Below, one piece after another: positions 8,356 through 16,654 of a DNA stretch of 64,000 nt. Location: positions 248,001 to 312,000 of the forward strand of contig NZ_JAGFOA010000002.1 in NCBI RefSeq assembly GCF_017592545.1, written 5' to 3'. The position numbers and the translations under genes were made by a program. A model generated the notes under the pieces. The model had not been told where the DNA came from, searched no databases, and worked only from the letters and a program-made list of their open reading frames with translations. The stretch is from Microbacterium stercoris (GTDB lineage: Bacteria > Actinomycetota > Actinomycetes > Actinomycetales > Microbacteriaceae). Numbering within the stretch: the first letter of the stretch is position 1; each line of letters begins with the position of its first letter.

Positions 8356-10073
8356 CCGACTTCGAGATCGAGCATCTCGCATTCGGAGCGCAGACCGCCG
8401 CCGCGCTGAAGCAGATGGCGCGCGACGGCGATCACCGGTTCTCCGACTGGCCCATCGTCTACGTGCTCAACAACGACACCCATGTCTACGTCGGCGAGAC
8501 GTCGAGCGCCGCAAGGCGGCTGGAGCAGCACTTCGGGCATCCTGACAAGCGACGTCTGCACGCGGTACGTCTGGTGCTCGGCAGCCGGTTCAACAAGTCG
8601 GCATGCCTGGACCTCGAGTCGCGCCTCATCCAGTGGTTCGGATCCGACGCTCGATACCAGGTGCTCAACAGCAATCGCGGGCAGGTCGACTGGGACTACT
8701 TCGATCGCGACGCCTACCGGGCGACCTTCGACGAGATCTTCGAGCAGCTGCGCGACCAGAAGCTCTTCACTCGGTCCATCGCGGAGATCCGCAACAGCGA
8801 CATGTTCAAGTTGTCGCCCTTCAAGGCGCTGAATGACGCGCAGGCCGCCGCGATCGACGACCTGCTTGATCGGCTGTTCGACGATCTCTCTTCGGGCGTC
8901 GGCAGCACGTCCGTGGTTCAGGGTGAACCCGGCACGGGCAAGACCGTCGTCGCCATCTACCTGCTCAAGCTGCTAGAGGACATCCGGACGATGGATCCAA
9001 CCGACCTGCGGGACGCTGACGAGCGATTCTCTGAGCGGTACGTCGTCGAAAAGCGTGACCTGTTGAAGGGACTTCGGATCGGATTCGTCGTCCCGCAGCA
9101 GTCGTTGCGCAAGACGGTGAAGAAGGTCTTCCGCCGTACGCCGGGATTGAAGAACGTGCCGGTGCTGACCGCTTTCGAGGTCGGCGCGAGCGACGAGTCG
9201 TTCGACCTGCTCATCGTCGATGAGGCCCACCGGCTCACTCATCGCGCGAATCTCGGAGCCCTGAACCACCTGCGCCGCACCATCACCGAGAAGCTGTATG
9301 GCACAGACGACCCGTCTAAGACGCAGCTCGATTGGATCCGGGATCGCAGCCGCCATCAGATCTTCCTGATCGACAGCGAGCAGAGCGTGCGCACGGCCGA
9401 TCTGCCGCAGGCCGTGCAACGGGAGCTCATCGACCGTGCGCGTGACGAGAACCGTCACCACCTCCTGTGGTCACAGATGCGCGTCGCTGGTGGCAACGAC
9501 TATCTGGACCATGTGCGTGCGCTGCTGAGTGACCGCCTGCCGGCCCCGACGTCGTTCGGCGACTACGACCTGCGCATGTTCGATGACCTCGGCGAGCTGC
9601 GCGATGCGATCCGGGCGCGCGATGCCGAGGTCGGGCTGTCGCGGCTCGTGGCCGGCTACGCGTGGGAATGGCGGTCGAAGCGTGCCCAGTCGGAGTTCGA
9701 CATCGTGCTCGACGGGGTCTCGCTGCGATGGAATCGCACGGTGACCGACTGGATCAACTCTCCCGGTTCGGTCGACGAAGTCGGCAGCATCCACACCGTG
9801 CAGGGTTATGACCTCAACTACGCCGGCGTGATCATCGGGCCGGATCTGCGATGGGACGTCGAACGATCCCGGCTGGTCTTCGATCGAGCCAACTATTTCG
9901 ATAAGACCGCCGCGCAGGACAACAAAATGCTCGGGATCGCATACTCGGACGACGATCTGCTTGTGCTCGTTCGCAACGTGTATCGAGTGCTGATGACTCG
10001 CGGCATGCGCGGCACATACGTGTACGTCTGCGACCCCGCGCTGCGCGAGCGGCTGCGGGGCGTGCTGGGCTGA
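8352..10073 (+). CDS. GIY-YIG nuclease / DUF2075 helicase fusion
   Basis: A 573-residue two-domain protein. Residues about 34-110 form a GIY-YIG-type nuclease module: VYVLNNDTHVYVGET at 37-50 and a likely catalytic Glu in LDLESRLIQWF (E89). From about 155 a DUF2075 (COG3410, Schlafen group 3-like) P-loop helicase domain follows, with Walker A GEPGTGKT at 191-198 and Walker B LLIVDEAH at about 285-293, then a C-terminal motif VGSIHTVQGYDLNYAGVIIG typical of this family's helicase motifs. The GTG start overlaps the MazG-like stop as GTGA. Composition is less G+C-rich than neighbouring housekeeping genes (34/60 G+C in 8761-8820). Together with the pyrophosphohydrolase it looks like a compact anti-phage module; that role is inferred. 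Confidence 0.85.
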   Translation: MTDFEIEHLAFGAQTAAALKQMARDGDHRFSDWPIVYVLNNDTHVYVGETSSAARRLEQHFGHPDKRRLHAVRLVLGSRFNKSACLDLESRLIQWFGSDARYQVLNSNRGQVDWDYFDRDAYRATFDEIFEQLRDQKLFTRSIAEIRNSDMFKLSPFKALNDAQAAAIDDLLDRLFDDLSSGVGSTSVVQGEPGTGKTVVAIYLLKLLEDIRTMDPTDLRDADERFSERYVVEKRDLLKGLRIGFVVPQQSLRKTVKKVFRRTPGLKNVPVLTAFEVGASDESFDLLIVDEAHRLTHRANLGALNHLRRTITEKLYGTDDPSKTQLDWIRDRSRHQIFLIDSEQSVRTADLPQAVQRELIDRARDENRHHLLWSQMRVAGGNDYLDHVRALLSDRLPAPTSFGDYDLRMFDDLGELRDAIRARDAEVGLSRLVAGYAWEWRSKRAQSEFDIVLDGVSLRWNRTVTDWINSPGSVDEVGSIHTVQGYDLNYAGVIIGPDLRWDVERSRLVFDRANYFDKTAAQDNKMLGIAYSDDDLLVLVRNVYRVLMTRGMRGTYVYVCDPALRERLRGVLG

Positions 10074-10092
10074 CGGGTGTGCACCCGCGGCG
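10070..10092. repeat. Right copy of 23-bp palindromic repeat
   Basis: Same orientation as 8016-8038 with two differences. It begins one base before the DUF2075 TGA and ends 2 bp short of the HNH gene stop. The inner CGGGTG-TG-CACCCG is self-complementary, so it could also end transcription between the convergent genes. Confidence 0.7.
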
Positions 10093-10094
10093 GC

Positions 10095-11408
10095 TCAGAA
10101 GGGCGGTGGACCGGCTAGGCCGTGGAGCACGCGGAAGCGCACCGCGGGGGTCTCCTGTTCGCGCAGGACCTGGCCCGTGGGGGTGACCCATTCGAGCGAG
10201 CCGTCGGACGTGCGGCGACAGCTCCAGGGGGAGTGGTGCTTGACCACGTGGTGCGCGCGGCAGAGGCCCGAGAGGTTGCAGACGGACGTCTTGCCGCCCC
10301 GCGCGTAGTCATGGATGTGGTCGAGGTCGCAGCGGCGGATCGCGCGCCGGCATCCGGGGAAGCGGCAGTGCTCGTCTCGCGCGTACAGGAACCGGCGCTG
10401 CTCGGCGGTCGGCACATAGCTGTCGGTCGTGACCAGCGCACCGGTCTGCGGGTCGCGAAACAGGCGCGACCAGAGGAAGGTGTGCGCGGCCAGACGACGC
10501 GCGGTGGTGGGCGCGACGACGCCGCCCCCACCCGTGCACGAAGGCAGGTCGAGTCGCTCTGTGAGGACCTCGGCGGGGATCGTCACCTGCACGGTCGCCT
10601 TGATCTGATCGAGCCCGTCGCCGTGTCCGGTGGGCACCGCGGTGAGCAGCAGGTCGGTGATGACGTCCGCGCGCGCCTGGGCGAGCGTGCGCGGATCCTT
10701 CTCGGATCCTTCCGCAGTGTCGGCGGGATCGGCGGGGTCATCCGCTCGGCCGGCGAGCACGGTGCGTGCCAGCTCAGTCGTGCGGTCGATGATGCCCTCG
10801 GCCAGAGCGGTCTCGACGAGGACGTGGATCTCGGTCATGCCGTCAGCGGCGGGGGAGGCCCAGACGCTGCGTCCGGCGACGGCGGCCTCGTGGCGCTCCG
10901 TGAGCGGCGTGGGGGCGAGGCGTTCGGCGACGACCTGGCAGATACGACGCAGCTTGGCCACGGTGGTGTCAGCAAGGCTCAGCGCGGTGTCGGCGTAGCG
11001 CGCCCGCAGGTCGGCGTCATCCAGCCTCATGCCCTCGTCGCAGATCGCGCGCGCATGAGCCGGCGACACCCTGGCATCGCTGAGTGCGGCGTACACGGCG
11101 GGGAAGAGCTGGATCATGCGCGCCGCCTCCTCCATCCGGGCTCGCACGGTGGCGTCCGAGACGCGGGACACCGAGGCGACATCGGCCGCCATCGACCGGA
11201 TCGGCACTTCGTAGGAGGAGGGTCGGCCTGGCATGGCGAGCAGCGTGTCGACCGCCATCTTGTAGGCCTGCGCGTGCAGCTGCGTCTCGATGGCCGCGAG
11301 CAGGGCGCGGGCGCGTTCGATCTCACCGAGCCCGCCCTTGATGGCTCGCACCTCGGCGCGTTGGGCATCACTGAGATCCCAGCGGGCTTCGAACGGCGCT
11401 TGCGGCAT
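10095..11408 (-). CDS. DUF222 / HNH endonuclease (13E12-type)
   Basis: A 437-residue protein with an N-terminal DUF222 domain (about 20-300, helical, many Ala/Arg) and a C-terminal HNH nuclease: C..C pairs and CDLDHIHDYARGGKTSVCN with CRAHHVVKH about residues 365-395. These 13E12-repeat genes are frequent and multi-copy in Actinobacteria; function is unproven, but a DNA cut or repair role is likely. The start has a TAAGCT leaderless -10 with 6-nt spacing, and directly upstream of it lies a GAAC-N4-GTTC LexA-type box, so DNA-damage induction is expected. Confidence 0.9.
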   Translation of the reverse strand: MPQAPFEARWDLSDAQRAEVRAIKGGLGEIERARALLAAIETQLHAQAYKMAVDTLLAMPGRPSSYEVPIRSMAADVASVSRVSDATVRARMEEAARMIQLFPAVYAALSDARVSPAHARAICDEGMRLDDADLRARYADTALSLADTTVAKLRRICQVVAERLAPTPLTERHEAAVAGRSVWASPAADGMTEIHVLVETALAEGIIDRTTELARTVLAGRADDPADPADTAEGSEKDPRTLAQARADVITDLLLTAVPTGHGDGLDQIKATVQVTIPAEVLTERLDLPSCTGGGGVVAPTTARRLAAHTFLWSRLFRDPQTGALVTTDSYVPTAEQRRFLYARDEHCRFPGCRRAIRRCDLDHIHDYARGGKTSVCNLSGLCRAHHVVKHHSPWSCRRTSDGSLEWVTPTGQVLREQETPAVRFRVLHGLAGPPPF

Positions 11409-11414
11409 GGTTCA

Positions 11415-11420
11415 AGCTTA
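11415..11420 (-). promoter_or_regulatory. Leaderless -10 element (TAAGCT) of the HNH gene
   Basis: TAAGCT, 6 nt, then the HNH ATG on the minus strand. The LexA-type box abuts it on the upstream side. Confidence 0.55.
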
Positions 11421-11432
11421 GAACAGATGTTC
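11421..11432. promoter_or_regulatory. LexA/SOS box
   Basis: GAACAGATGTTC is a perfect GAAC-N4-GTTC palindrome, the core of the Gram-positive LexA operator (CGAAC-N4-GTTCG). It lies between the -10 and -35 zones of the HNH gene. A weaker half-site (CGAACATAAG) is at 11454-11463. Confidence 0.7.
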
Positions 11433-11560
11433 GGACAGAACAAGAACTACTTTCGAACATAAGCACGAAAGTGTCAGCGTTTCCGTGGAGCGTTCCTGAG
11501 CGCCGACGATGAGGGAGCGATGAGGGTGTCGCTCCCAGCGGGAGTGTCGGACCCCGCGCC

Positions 11561-11566
11561 TAGACT
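11561..11566 (+). promoter_or_regulatory. Leaderless -10 element (TAGACT) of serS
   Basis: TAGACT, 6 nt, then the GTG start of serS at 11573. No ribosome-binding site is present upstream of the GTG. Confidence 0.6.
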
Positions 11567-11572
11567 TACCGG

Positions 11573-12859
11573 GTGATCGATCCTCAGCTTCTGCGTGACA
11601 ACCCCGACCTCGTGACCCGCTCGCAGGTGGCGCGCGGTCTGTCGCCCGACACGGTGACGACGGCGCTCGAGTCGGAGAAGGCCCGGCGTGCCGCGATCAC
11701 CGCGTTCGAGGAGAAGCGAGCCGAGCAGAACGCGTTCGGCAAGCTCGTCGCGAAGGCCCCCAAGGAGGAGAAGGCCGCGCTCGTCGCTCAGGCGAAGGAC
11801 CTCGCCAACGCCGTCAAGGACGCGCAGCAGGCCGTCACGGCGGCCGAGGAGGCCTTCGTCGCCGCCATGGGGAAGATCGAGAACGTCGTCATCGACGGCG
11901 TCCCCGAGGGCGGCGAGGACGACTTCGTCGTGCTGCGAGAGGTCGGCGAGAAGCCGGTCTTCGACTTCGAGCCGCTCGACCACCTCGCCCTCGGCGAGAA
12001 GCTCGACGCCATCGACATGGAGCGGGGCGCGAAGGTCTCGGGAGCGCGCTTCTACTTCCTGAAAGGCGTCGGCGCGCGACTCGAGATCGCGCTGATGAAC
12101 TACGCGCTCAGCAAGGCGCTCGAGAACGGCTTCACGCCCCTGATCACGCCCACGCTCGTGCGCCCCGACATCATGCAGGGCACCGGCTTCCTCGGCTCCC
12201 ACGCCGACGAGATCTACCGTCTCGAGGCCGACGACATGTATCTCGTCGGCACCAGCGAGGTCGCGCTCGCGGGCTACCACAAGGACGAGATCATCGACCT
12301 GCAGAACGGTCCGCTGCGCTATGCCGGCTGGTCCACCTGCTATCGCCGCGAGGCCGGTTCGTACGGCAAGGACACCCGCGGCATCATCCGCGTGCACCAG
12401 TTCAACAAGCTCGAGATGTTCGTCTACGCGACGCCCGAGACCGCCGAGGCCGAGCACCAGCGGCTCGTCGCGCTCGAGGAGGAGATGCTGCAGTCGCTCG
12501 GTCTCGCCTACCGGGTGATCGACGTCGCCGCCGGAGACCTCGGCTCGAGCGCCGCGCGCAAGTACGACACCGAGGCGTGGGTGCCCACGCAGGGCGCGTA
12601 CCGCGAACTCACCTCGACGTCGAACTGCACCACGTACCAGGCCCGTCGCCTCGACATCCGCCACCGCCCGATCAAGGCGGAGGGCGAGCAGGGCGGTGCC
12701 AAGACCGAGCACGTCGCCACGCTCAACGGCACCCTGGCCACCACCCGCTGGATCGTCGCGATCCTCGAGACCCACCAGCGGCCGGACGGCTCGGTGGTCG
12801 TCCCCGAGGTGCTGCGCCCGTTCATGGGCGGCCTCGAGGTGCTCGAGCCGGTGGCCTGA
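11573..12859 (+). CDS. serS: Seryl-tRNA synthetase
   Basis: A complete 428-residue class II SerRS, which charges tRNA-Ser (two tRNA-Ser genes lie 4-5 kb downstream). The N-terminal coiled-coil arm that recognises the long tRNA variable loop spans about residues 25-110 (Lys/Glu/Ala-rich). Motif 2 is [15 protein letters not shown] from about C256, and the C-terminal [16 protein letters not shown] holds motif 3. The GTG start is supported by family alignment ([12 protein letters not shown]) and a leaderless -10. The HAD gene begins 1 bp after the stop. Confidence 0.97.
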   Translation: MIDPQLLRDNPDLVTRSQVARGLSPDTVTTALESEKARRAAITAFEEKRAEQNAFGKLVAKAPKEEKAALVAQAKDLANAVKDAQQAVTAAEEAFVAAMGKIENVVIDGVPEGGEDDFVVLREVGEKPVFDFEPLDHLALGEKLDAIDMERGAKVSGARFYFLKGVGARLEIALMNYALSKALENGFTPLITPTLVRPDIMQGTGFLGSHADEIYRLEADDMYLVGTSEVALAGYHKDEIIDLQNGPLRYAGWSTCYRREAGSYGKDTRGIIRVHQFNKLEMFVYATPETAEAEHQRLVALEEEMLQSLGLAYRVIDVAAGDLGSSAARKYDTEAWVPTQGAYRELTSTSNCTTYQARRLDIRHRPIKAEGEQGGAKTEHVATLNGTLATTRWIVAILETHQRPDGSVVVPEVLRPFMGGLEVLEPVA

Positions 12860-12860
12860 C

Positions 12861-13745
12861 ATGGTCGCCCCCGCCGCAGAACCCGGCACGAAGCTCATCG
12901 CCCTCGACCTCGACGGCACCTGCCTGTTCGAGGACGAGTCGTTCAGCCCCGGCCTCGACGAGGCTGTGCGTCGCGCCGTCGACGCCGGTCACATCGTGAC
13001 GATCGCCACCGGCCGCAGCTGGGAGTCGACGTCGTACATCCTCCACCGCCTCGGCATCCTGCCCGAGTACGTGGTCACCTCGAACGGCGCGGCCATCATG
13101 AACCGCGACATCACGCAGGAGACCGGCTACGCGCGTCACACGGTCGAGGTGTTCGATGCGACAGAGGTGCTCGAGCTCATCCATCAGCACCTGCCCGAGG
13201 CGAACTACATGGTCGAGCTCGCCGACGGGTCGCGCCTCTACACGCACTACGTCGACGACTGGGGCCTGTGGCGTGACAACGCCCGTCAGGTCGAGTTCGA
13301 CGAGATGAAGGGCCTGCACGTCGCTCGTGTGGTGGTGGTCTCTCCCGACCACAATCACGACGACGGTCAGCGCGCCGACACCGACTTCGTGAAGTTCGTG
13401 GAGGAGATCGGCCTGCAGCACGTCTCGTATGCGGTCGGCTGGAGCGCCTGGCTCGACATCGCCCCTCAGGGCGTCGACAAGGGCACCGCGCTCGAGAACG
13501 TGCGCACCTGGCTCGGCATCGCCCAGGAGAACGTCGTCGTCGTCGGCGACGGCCGAAACGACATCGGGATGTTCGAGTGGGCCGCGCGCTCGGGCGGTCG
13601 CGCCTTCGTCATGGCGCACTCGCCCGAGGAGGTCGAGGCCGCCGCCACCGATCTCGTCGGGTCGGTCGCGGAGGGCGGGGTCTCCCAGGCGATCGACGTC
13701 GTGCTGGGCAGGAAGCGCAGCGCCGGCAAGCCCCGCAAGGCCTGA
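12861..13745 (+). CDS. HAD-superfamily Cof-type phosphatase
   Basis: A 294-residue Cof/HAD-IIB hydrolase. The nucleophile motif DLDGT has D16 and D18; a class IIB cap occupies the middle; the lysine in GVDKGTAL is near 207 and the motif IV acidic pair is in GDGRND near 229. Such enzymes dephosphorylate small phosphorylated metabolites such as sugar phosphates; the substrate is unknown. It starts 1 bp after the serS stop and is almost certainly co-transcribed with it. Confidence 0.9.
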   Translation: MVAPAAEPGTKLIALDLDGTCLFEDESFSPGLDEAVRRAVDAGHIVTIATGRSWESTSYILHRLGILPEYVVTSNGAAIMNRDITQETGYARHTVEVFDATEVLELIHQHLPEANYMVELADGSRLYTHYVDDWGLWRDNARQVEFDEMKGLHVARVVVVSPDHNHDDGQRADTDFVKFVEEIGLQHVSYAVGWSAWLDIAPQGVDKGTALENVRTWLGIAQENVVVVGDGRNDIGMFEWAARSGGRAFVMAHSPEEVEAAATDLVGSVAEGGVSQAIDVVLGRKRSAGKPRKA

Positions 13746-13889
13746 CCCGTCTGGCCGTCTGCTCGGCGTATGCCGCCGCGGCCGTCGAAGTGCTGCTCAG
13801 AGTGCCCTTCGGCGCCGACCGACCGAGCGGAATGCTCTGTCGCGACGGATCCGATTGACGGGCCTGCATGGCGGGCCGAGACTCATGCC

Positions 13890-14990
13890 ATGAGCACAAC
13901 TCTGACCATCACTCCCGCCCACAAGGCGTTCGACATCGGCGACGAGATCGTCGATCAGCATGAGCAGGTCCTCTACTGCCGCGATGACGCGAGCGGTCTG
14001 CGGGCCATCATCGCGGTGCACAACACCACTCTCGGCCCCGGATTCGGCGGCACGCGGTTCAAGGCCTACGACTCCGAGCGCGACGCCCTCCATGACGTGC
14101 TGCGCCTCTCGCGCGGAATGACGTCCAAGAACGCCCTCGCCGGGCTTCCGTTCGGCGGCGGCAAGGCCGTGATCATCGGCGATCCGGCCACACAGAAGAC
14201 ACCCGAGATCCTGCGCGCCTACGGCCGCTTCGTCGAGGCGCTCGACGGCCTCTACGTCACCGCCGCCGACTACGGCACCAACTCGGACGATCTCGACATC
14301 GTCGGCGAGGAGACCTCCCACATCACCGGCCGCACCGTCGCGGCCGGCGGCTCCGGCGACAGCGGCCCCGACACGGCCTACGGCGTCTTCGTGGCCATGC
14401 GCGCCGCCGCCGAGACCCTGTGGCCCGAGGGTCTGAACGATCGCGTCGTCGGCGTCGAGGGCGCTGGGAAGGTCGGCGGAGCGCTCGCCCGGCTCCTGCT
14501 GGACGCGGGCGCGATCGTGATGGTCGCGGATCCGTCCGCCGACGCCCGGGTGCGTCTGGCCGATGCGATCCATGCGGCGCATCCGGATCACGCCGCGCGC
14601 GTGCGCATCTCGGAGGCGCTCGAGGGGCCGGTGGACGTCTACGCACCGTGTGCGCTCGGCGCCACCGTGACCGTCGGCAGGGCGCGGCTGCTGGGCGCGA
14701 AGCTCGTGTGCGGCGGCGCCAACAACCAGCTGCCGACCCCGTATGAGGATGCCGCCCTGCACGCCGCGGGCATCCTGTGGGTGCCCGACTACGTCGCGAA
14801 CGCCGGTGGTGTGATCCACCTCGCCGACCTGGAGATGCTGGGTCGCTCGGACGAGGAGGTGCGCGTGCACCTCGACCGGATCGCCGAGACCACCCGCGAG
14901 ATCCTCACGCACTCGGCCGATGAGGGCATGCCCACGGGGGCCGCCGCCGACGAGCTCGTCGCGAAGCGGCTGGCCGCGGGGCGCGCCTGA
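13890..14990 (+). CDS. Leucine/valine-type amino acid dehydrogenase
   Basis: A 366-residue Glu/Leu/Phe/Val dehydrogenase, NAD-dependent, oxidatively deaminating branched-chain amino acids to 2-oxo acids. Catalytic lysines are K80 (GMTSKNALAG) and K92 (PFGGGKAVIIGDP); the Rossmann GVEGAGKVGGALARL is at about 188-203. Size and motifs fit leucine or valine dehydrogenase rather than glutamate dehydrogenase (about 450 residues). The frame is open further upstream, but family alignment puts the start at the ATG in CCATGAGC. It ends just before a tetranucleotide tract and a long hairpin. Confidence 0.9.
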   Translation: MSTTLTITPAHKAFDIGDEIVDQHEQVLYCRDDASGLRAIIAVHNTTLGPGFGGTRFKAYDSERDALHDVLRLSRGMTSKNALAGLPFGGGKAVIIGDPATQKTPEILRAYGRFVEALDGLYVTAADYGTNSDDLDIVGEETSHITGRTVAAGGSGDSGPDTAYGVFVAMRAAAETLWPEGLNDRVVGVEGAGKVGGALARLLLDAGAIVMVADPSADARVRLADAIHAAHPDHAARVRISEALEGPVDVYAPCALGATVTVGRARLLGAKLVCGGANNQLPTPYEDAALHAAGILWVPDYVANAGGVIHLADLEMLGRSDEEVRVHLDRIAETTREILTHSADEGMPTGAAADELVAKRLAAGRA

Positions 14991-15010
14991 GTCGCCCTCG
15001 CTCGCTCGCC

Positions 15011-15033
15011 CAGACAGACAGACAGACAGACAG
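15011..15033. repeat. CAGA tetranucleotide tract
   Basis: Five CAGA units plus CAG, 21 bp after the dehydrogenase stop and directly before a strong hairpin. It is outside any gene, so a change in unit number could not shift a reading frame. Confidence 0.85.
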
Positions 15034-15034
15034 T

Positions 15035-15081
15035 CGAGCCGAGACGCTCGGGCCGCCGCACGGCCTGAGCGTCTCGACTCG
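15035..15081. terminator. Long hairpin after the amino acid dehydrogenase gene
   Basis: Arms 15035-15055 and 15061-15081 pair over 21 positions with one C-A mismatch and one G-U pair around the loop CCGCA. There is no U-tract. Position after a stop and before the M20 promoter fits a terminator. Confidence 0.68.
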
Positions 15082-15108
15082 CCGCGCTCGGCGGACGGGC
15101 GCGTTGAC

Positions 15109-15114
15109 TAGGGT
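15109..15114 (+). promoter_or_regulatory. Leaderless -10 element (TAGGGT)
   Basis: TAGGGT, 6 nt, then the M20 peptidase ATG at 15121. Confidence 0.5.
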
Positions 15115-15120
15115 CGAAGG

Positions 15121-16287
15121 ATGAGCGATGACCTGCTTGCCTGGGCCGACGCGGCGCTCCCGGAGATCCTCGACGACATCGAGCACCTCATCCGTCTCGA
15201 GTCGCCTTCGCACGACCACGCGGCCATCGCCCGCTCGGCCGACCTGATCGCCGCGATCGGCGAGCGCCGCATCGGCTTCGCGCCCGAGCGCATCGTCATC
15301 GACGGCGTGTCGCACCTGCGCTGGCGGATCGGATCCCCCGACCCCGAGGTGCCTCGGGTCATCCTGCTCTGCCACCACGACACCGTGTGGCCGGTCGGAT
15401 CGCTCGAGACGCGTCCGTTCTCGATCCAGGACGGTGTGCTGCGCGGGCCCGGCAGCTTCGACATGCTGCCGGGGCTCGTGATGGCGCTGCATGCCGCGGG
15501 AACCTTCGCGGACGGCCGCGGCGGGCAGCTCTCCGACGCGGCGATCACCCTGCTCGTCACGGGCGACGAGGAGGTCGGATCGATCACCTCCCGCGCCCTC
15601 ATCGAGCAGGAGGCGGCCGGTTGCGTTGCGGCGCTCGTGCTGGAGGCGGCGGGCGACGACGCGACGGGACGCCCCGGTGCGCTCAAGATCGGGCGCAAGG
15701 GCACCTCGATGTACCGGGTGAACATCGCCGGCCGCGCGGCGCATGCGGGAACCGAGCCCGAGAAGGGGATCAACTCGCTCGTCGAGCTGGCTCATCAGGT
15801 GCAGGCCGTGCTCGAGTTCGCCGACCCCGCGCTCGGCACGACGGTGGTGCCGTCGGTCGCGCGCAGCGGCACGACCACCAACACGGTGCCCGCGCACGCT
15901 TACTTCGACGTCGACGTGCGCGCCCTGCTGCAGGACGAGCAGCGTCGTGTGGACGAAGCCTTCCGCACGCTCACCTCGGTGACGGGGGCCACCCTGACGG
16001 TCACCGGCGGCATCAACCGTCCGCCGCTCGAGACCTCGGCCGCGACCGGCGTGTTCGTGCGCGCTCGCGCCGTGGGCGAGCAGCTGGGCATGGAGCTGCC
16101 CGACGCGATCGTGGTCGGCGGTGCGTCGGACGGCAACTTCACGGCGGGCATCGGCGTGCCGACCCTCGACGGTCTGGGCGCGGTGGGCGGCGGCGCACAC
16201 GCCGACCACGAGCACGCGTACGTCGACGAGATCGCTCCGCGCACGGCGCTGCTCGTGGCGCTGATCCGCGACCTGCTGCAGGGCTGA
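15121..16287 (+). CDS. M20 family metallopeptidase (carboxypeptidase G2-like)
   Basis: A 388-residue zinc-dependent M20 peptidase. The metal-site HxD is H85-D87 (CHHDTV), the bridging Asp is D114 in GPGSFDM, and the catalytic/metal Glu pair is E150-E151 (TGDEEVGS). The dimerisation domain carries GRAAHAGTEPEKGINS. Its pattern is closest to glutamate carboxypeptidase/CPG2-like enzymes acting on small N-acyl amino acids or dipeptides; the exact substrate is unknown. No signal peptide is seen, so cytoplasmic. It has its own leaderless promoter and no partner gene. Confidence 0.9.
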   Translation: MSDDLLAWADAALPEILDDIEHLIRLESPSHDHAAIARSADLIAAIGERRIGFAPERIVIDGVSHLRWRIGSPDPEVPRVILLCHHDTVWPVGSLETRPFSIQDGVLRGPGSFDMLPGLVMALHAAGTFADGRGGQLSDAAITLLVTGDEEVGSITSRALIEQEAAGCVAALVLEAAGDDATGRPGALKIGRKGTSMYRVNIAGRAAHAGTEPEKGINSLVELAHQVQAVLEFADPALGTTVVPSVARSGTTTNTVPAHAYFDVDVRALLQDEQRRVDEAFRTLTSVTGATLTVTGGINRPPLETSAATGVFVRARAVGEQLGMELPDAIVVGGASDGNFTAGIGVPTLDGLGAVGGGAHADHEHAYVDEIAPRTALLVALIRDLLQG

Positions 16288-16514
16288 TCCACGGCGCCCG
16301 GGCGCCGACACATTCAAGCGCGGACGTCGATCGCCCACGGGTGCGGTTGCCGGCCGGCCATAGGCGCGTCGTTGCGCGGAGGGGCCCTGCGGGGCGCTGG
16401 CTCGTCCACAGGCCGCACCTCGGGTGTGTCCAGGGGTCCCACAGACCGGCGCGGGACAATGGACGGATCCGTGGTCGATAGACTTGGGCCTGATCAGCAG
16501 GGGAGACCCTGCCG

Positions 16515-16599
16515 GGAGGGTTGTCCGAGCGGCCGATGGACCTGGTCTTGAAAACCAGTGGGCAGTGATGTCCCGTGGGTTCGAATCCCACACCCTCCG
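16515..16599 (+). tRNA. tRNA-Ser (anticodon UGA)
   Basis: An 85-nt cloverleaf: acceptor GGAGGGT pairs with ACCCTCC, anticodon loop CTTGAAA gives TGA, the long variable arm and GGTTCGAATCC T-arm are typical of class II tRNA-Ser. CCA is not encoded. It lies 55 bp before the LCP gene. Confidence 0.97.
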
Positions 16600-16654
16600 C
16601 ACTTCGCTTCGCGACGAAGCACTCCGCAAGAAGCCCGACCCCCGAAAGGCTTGG

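Noticed and set aside
15011..15033. CAGA tract as a phase-variable coding switch
   Set aside because: It lies after the dehydrogenase stop and before the M20 promoter, so unit changes cannot shift a reading frame.
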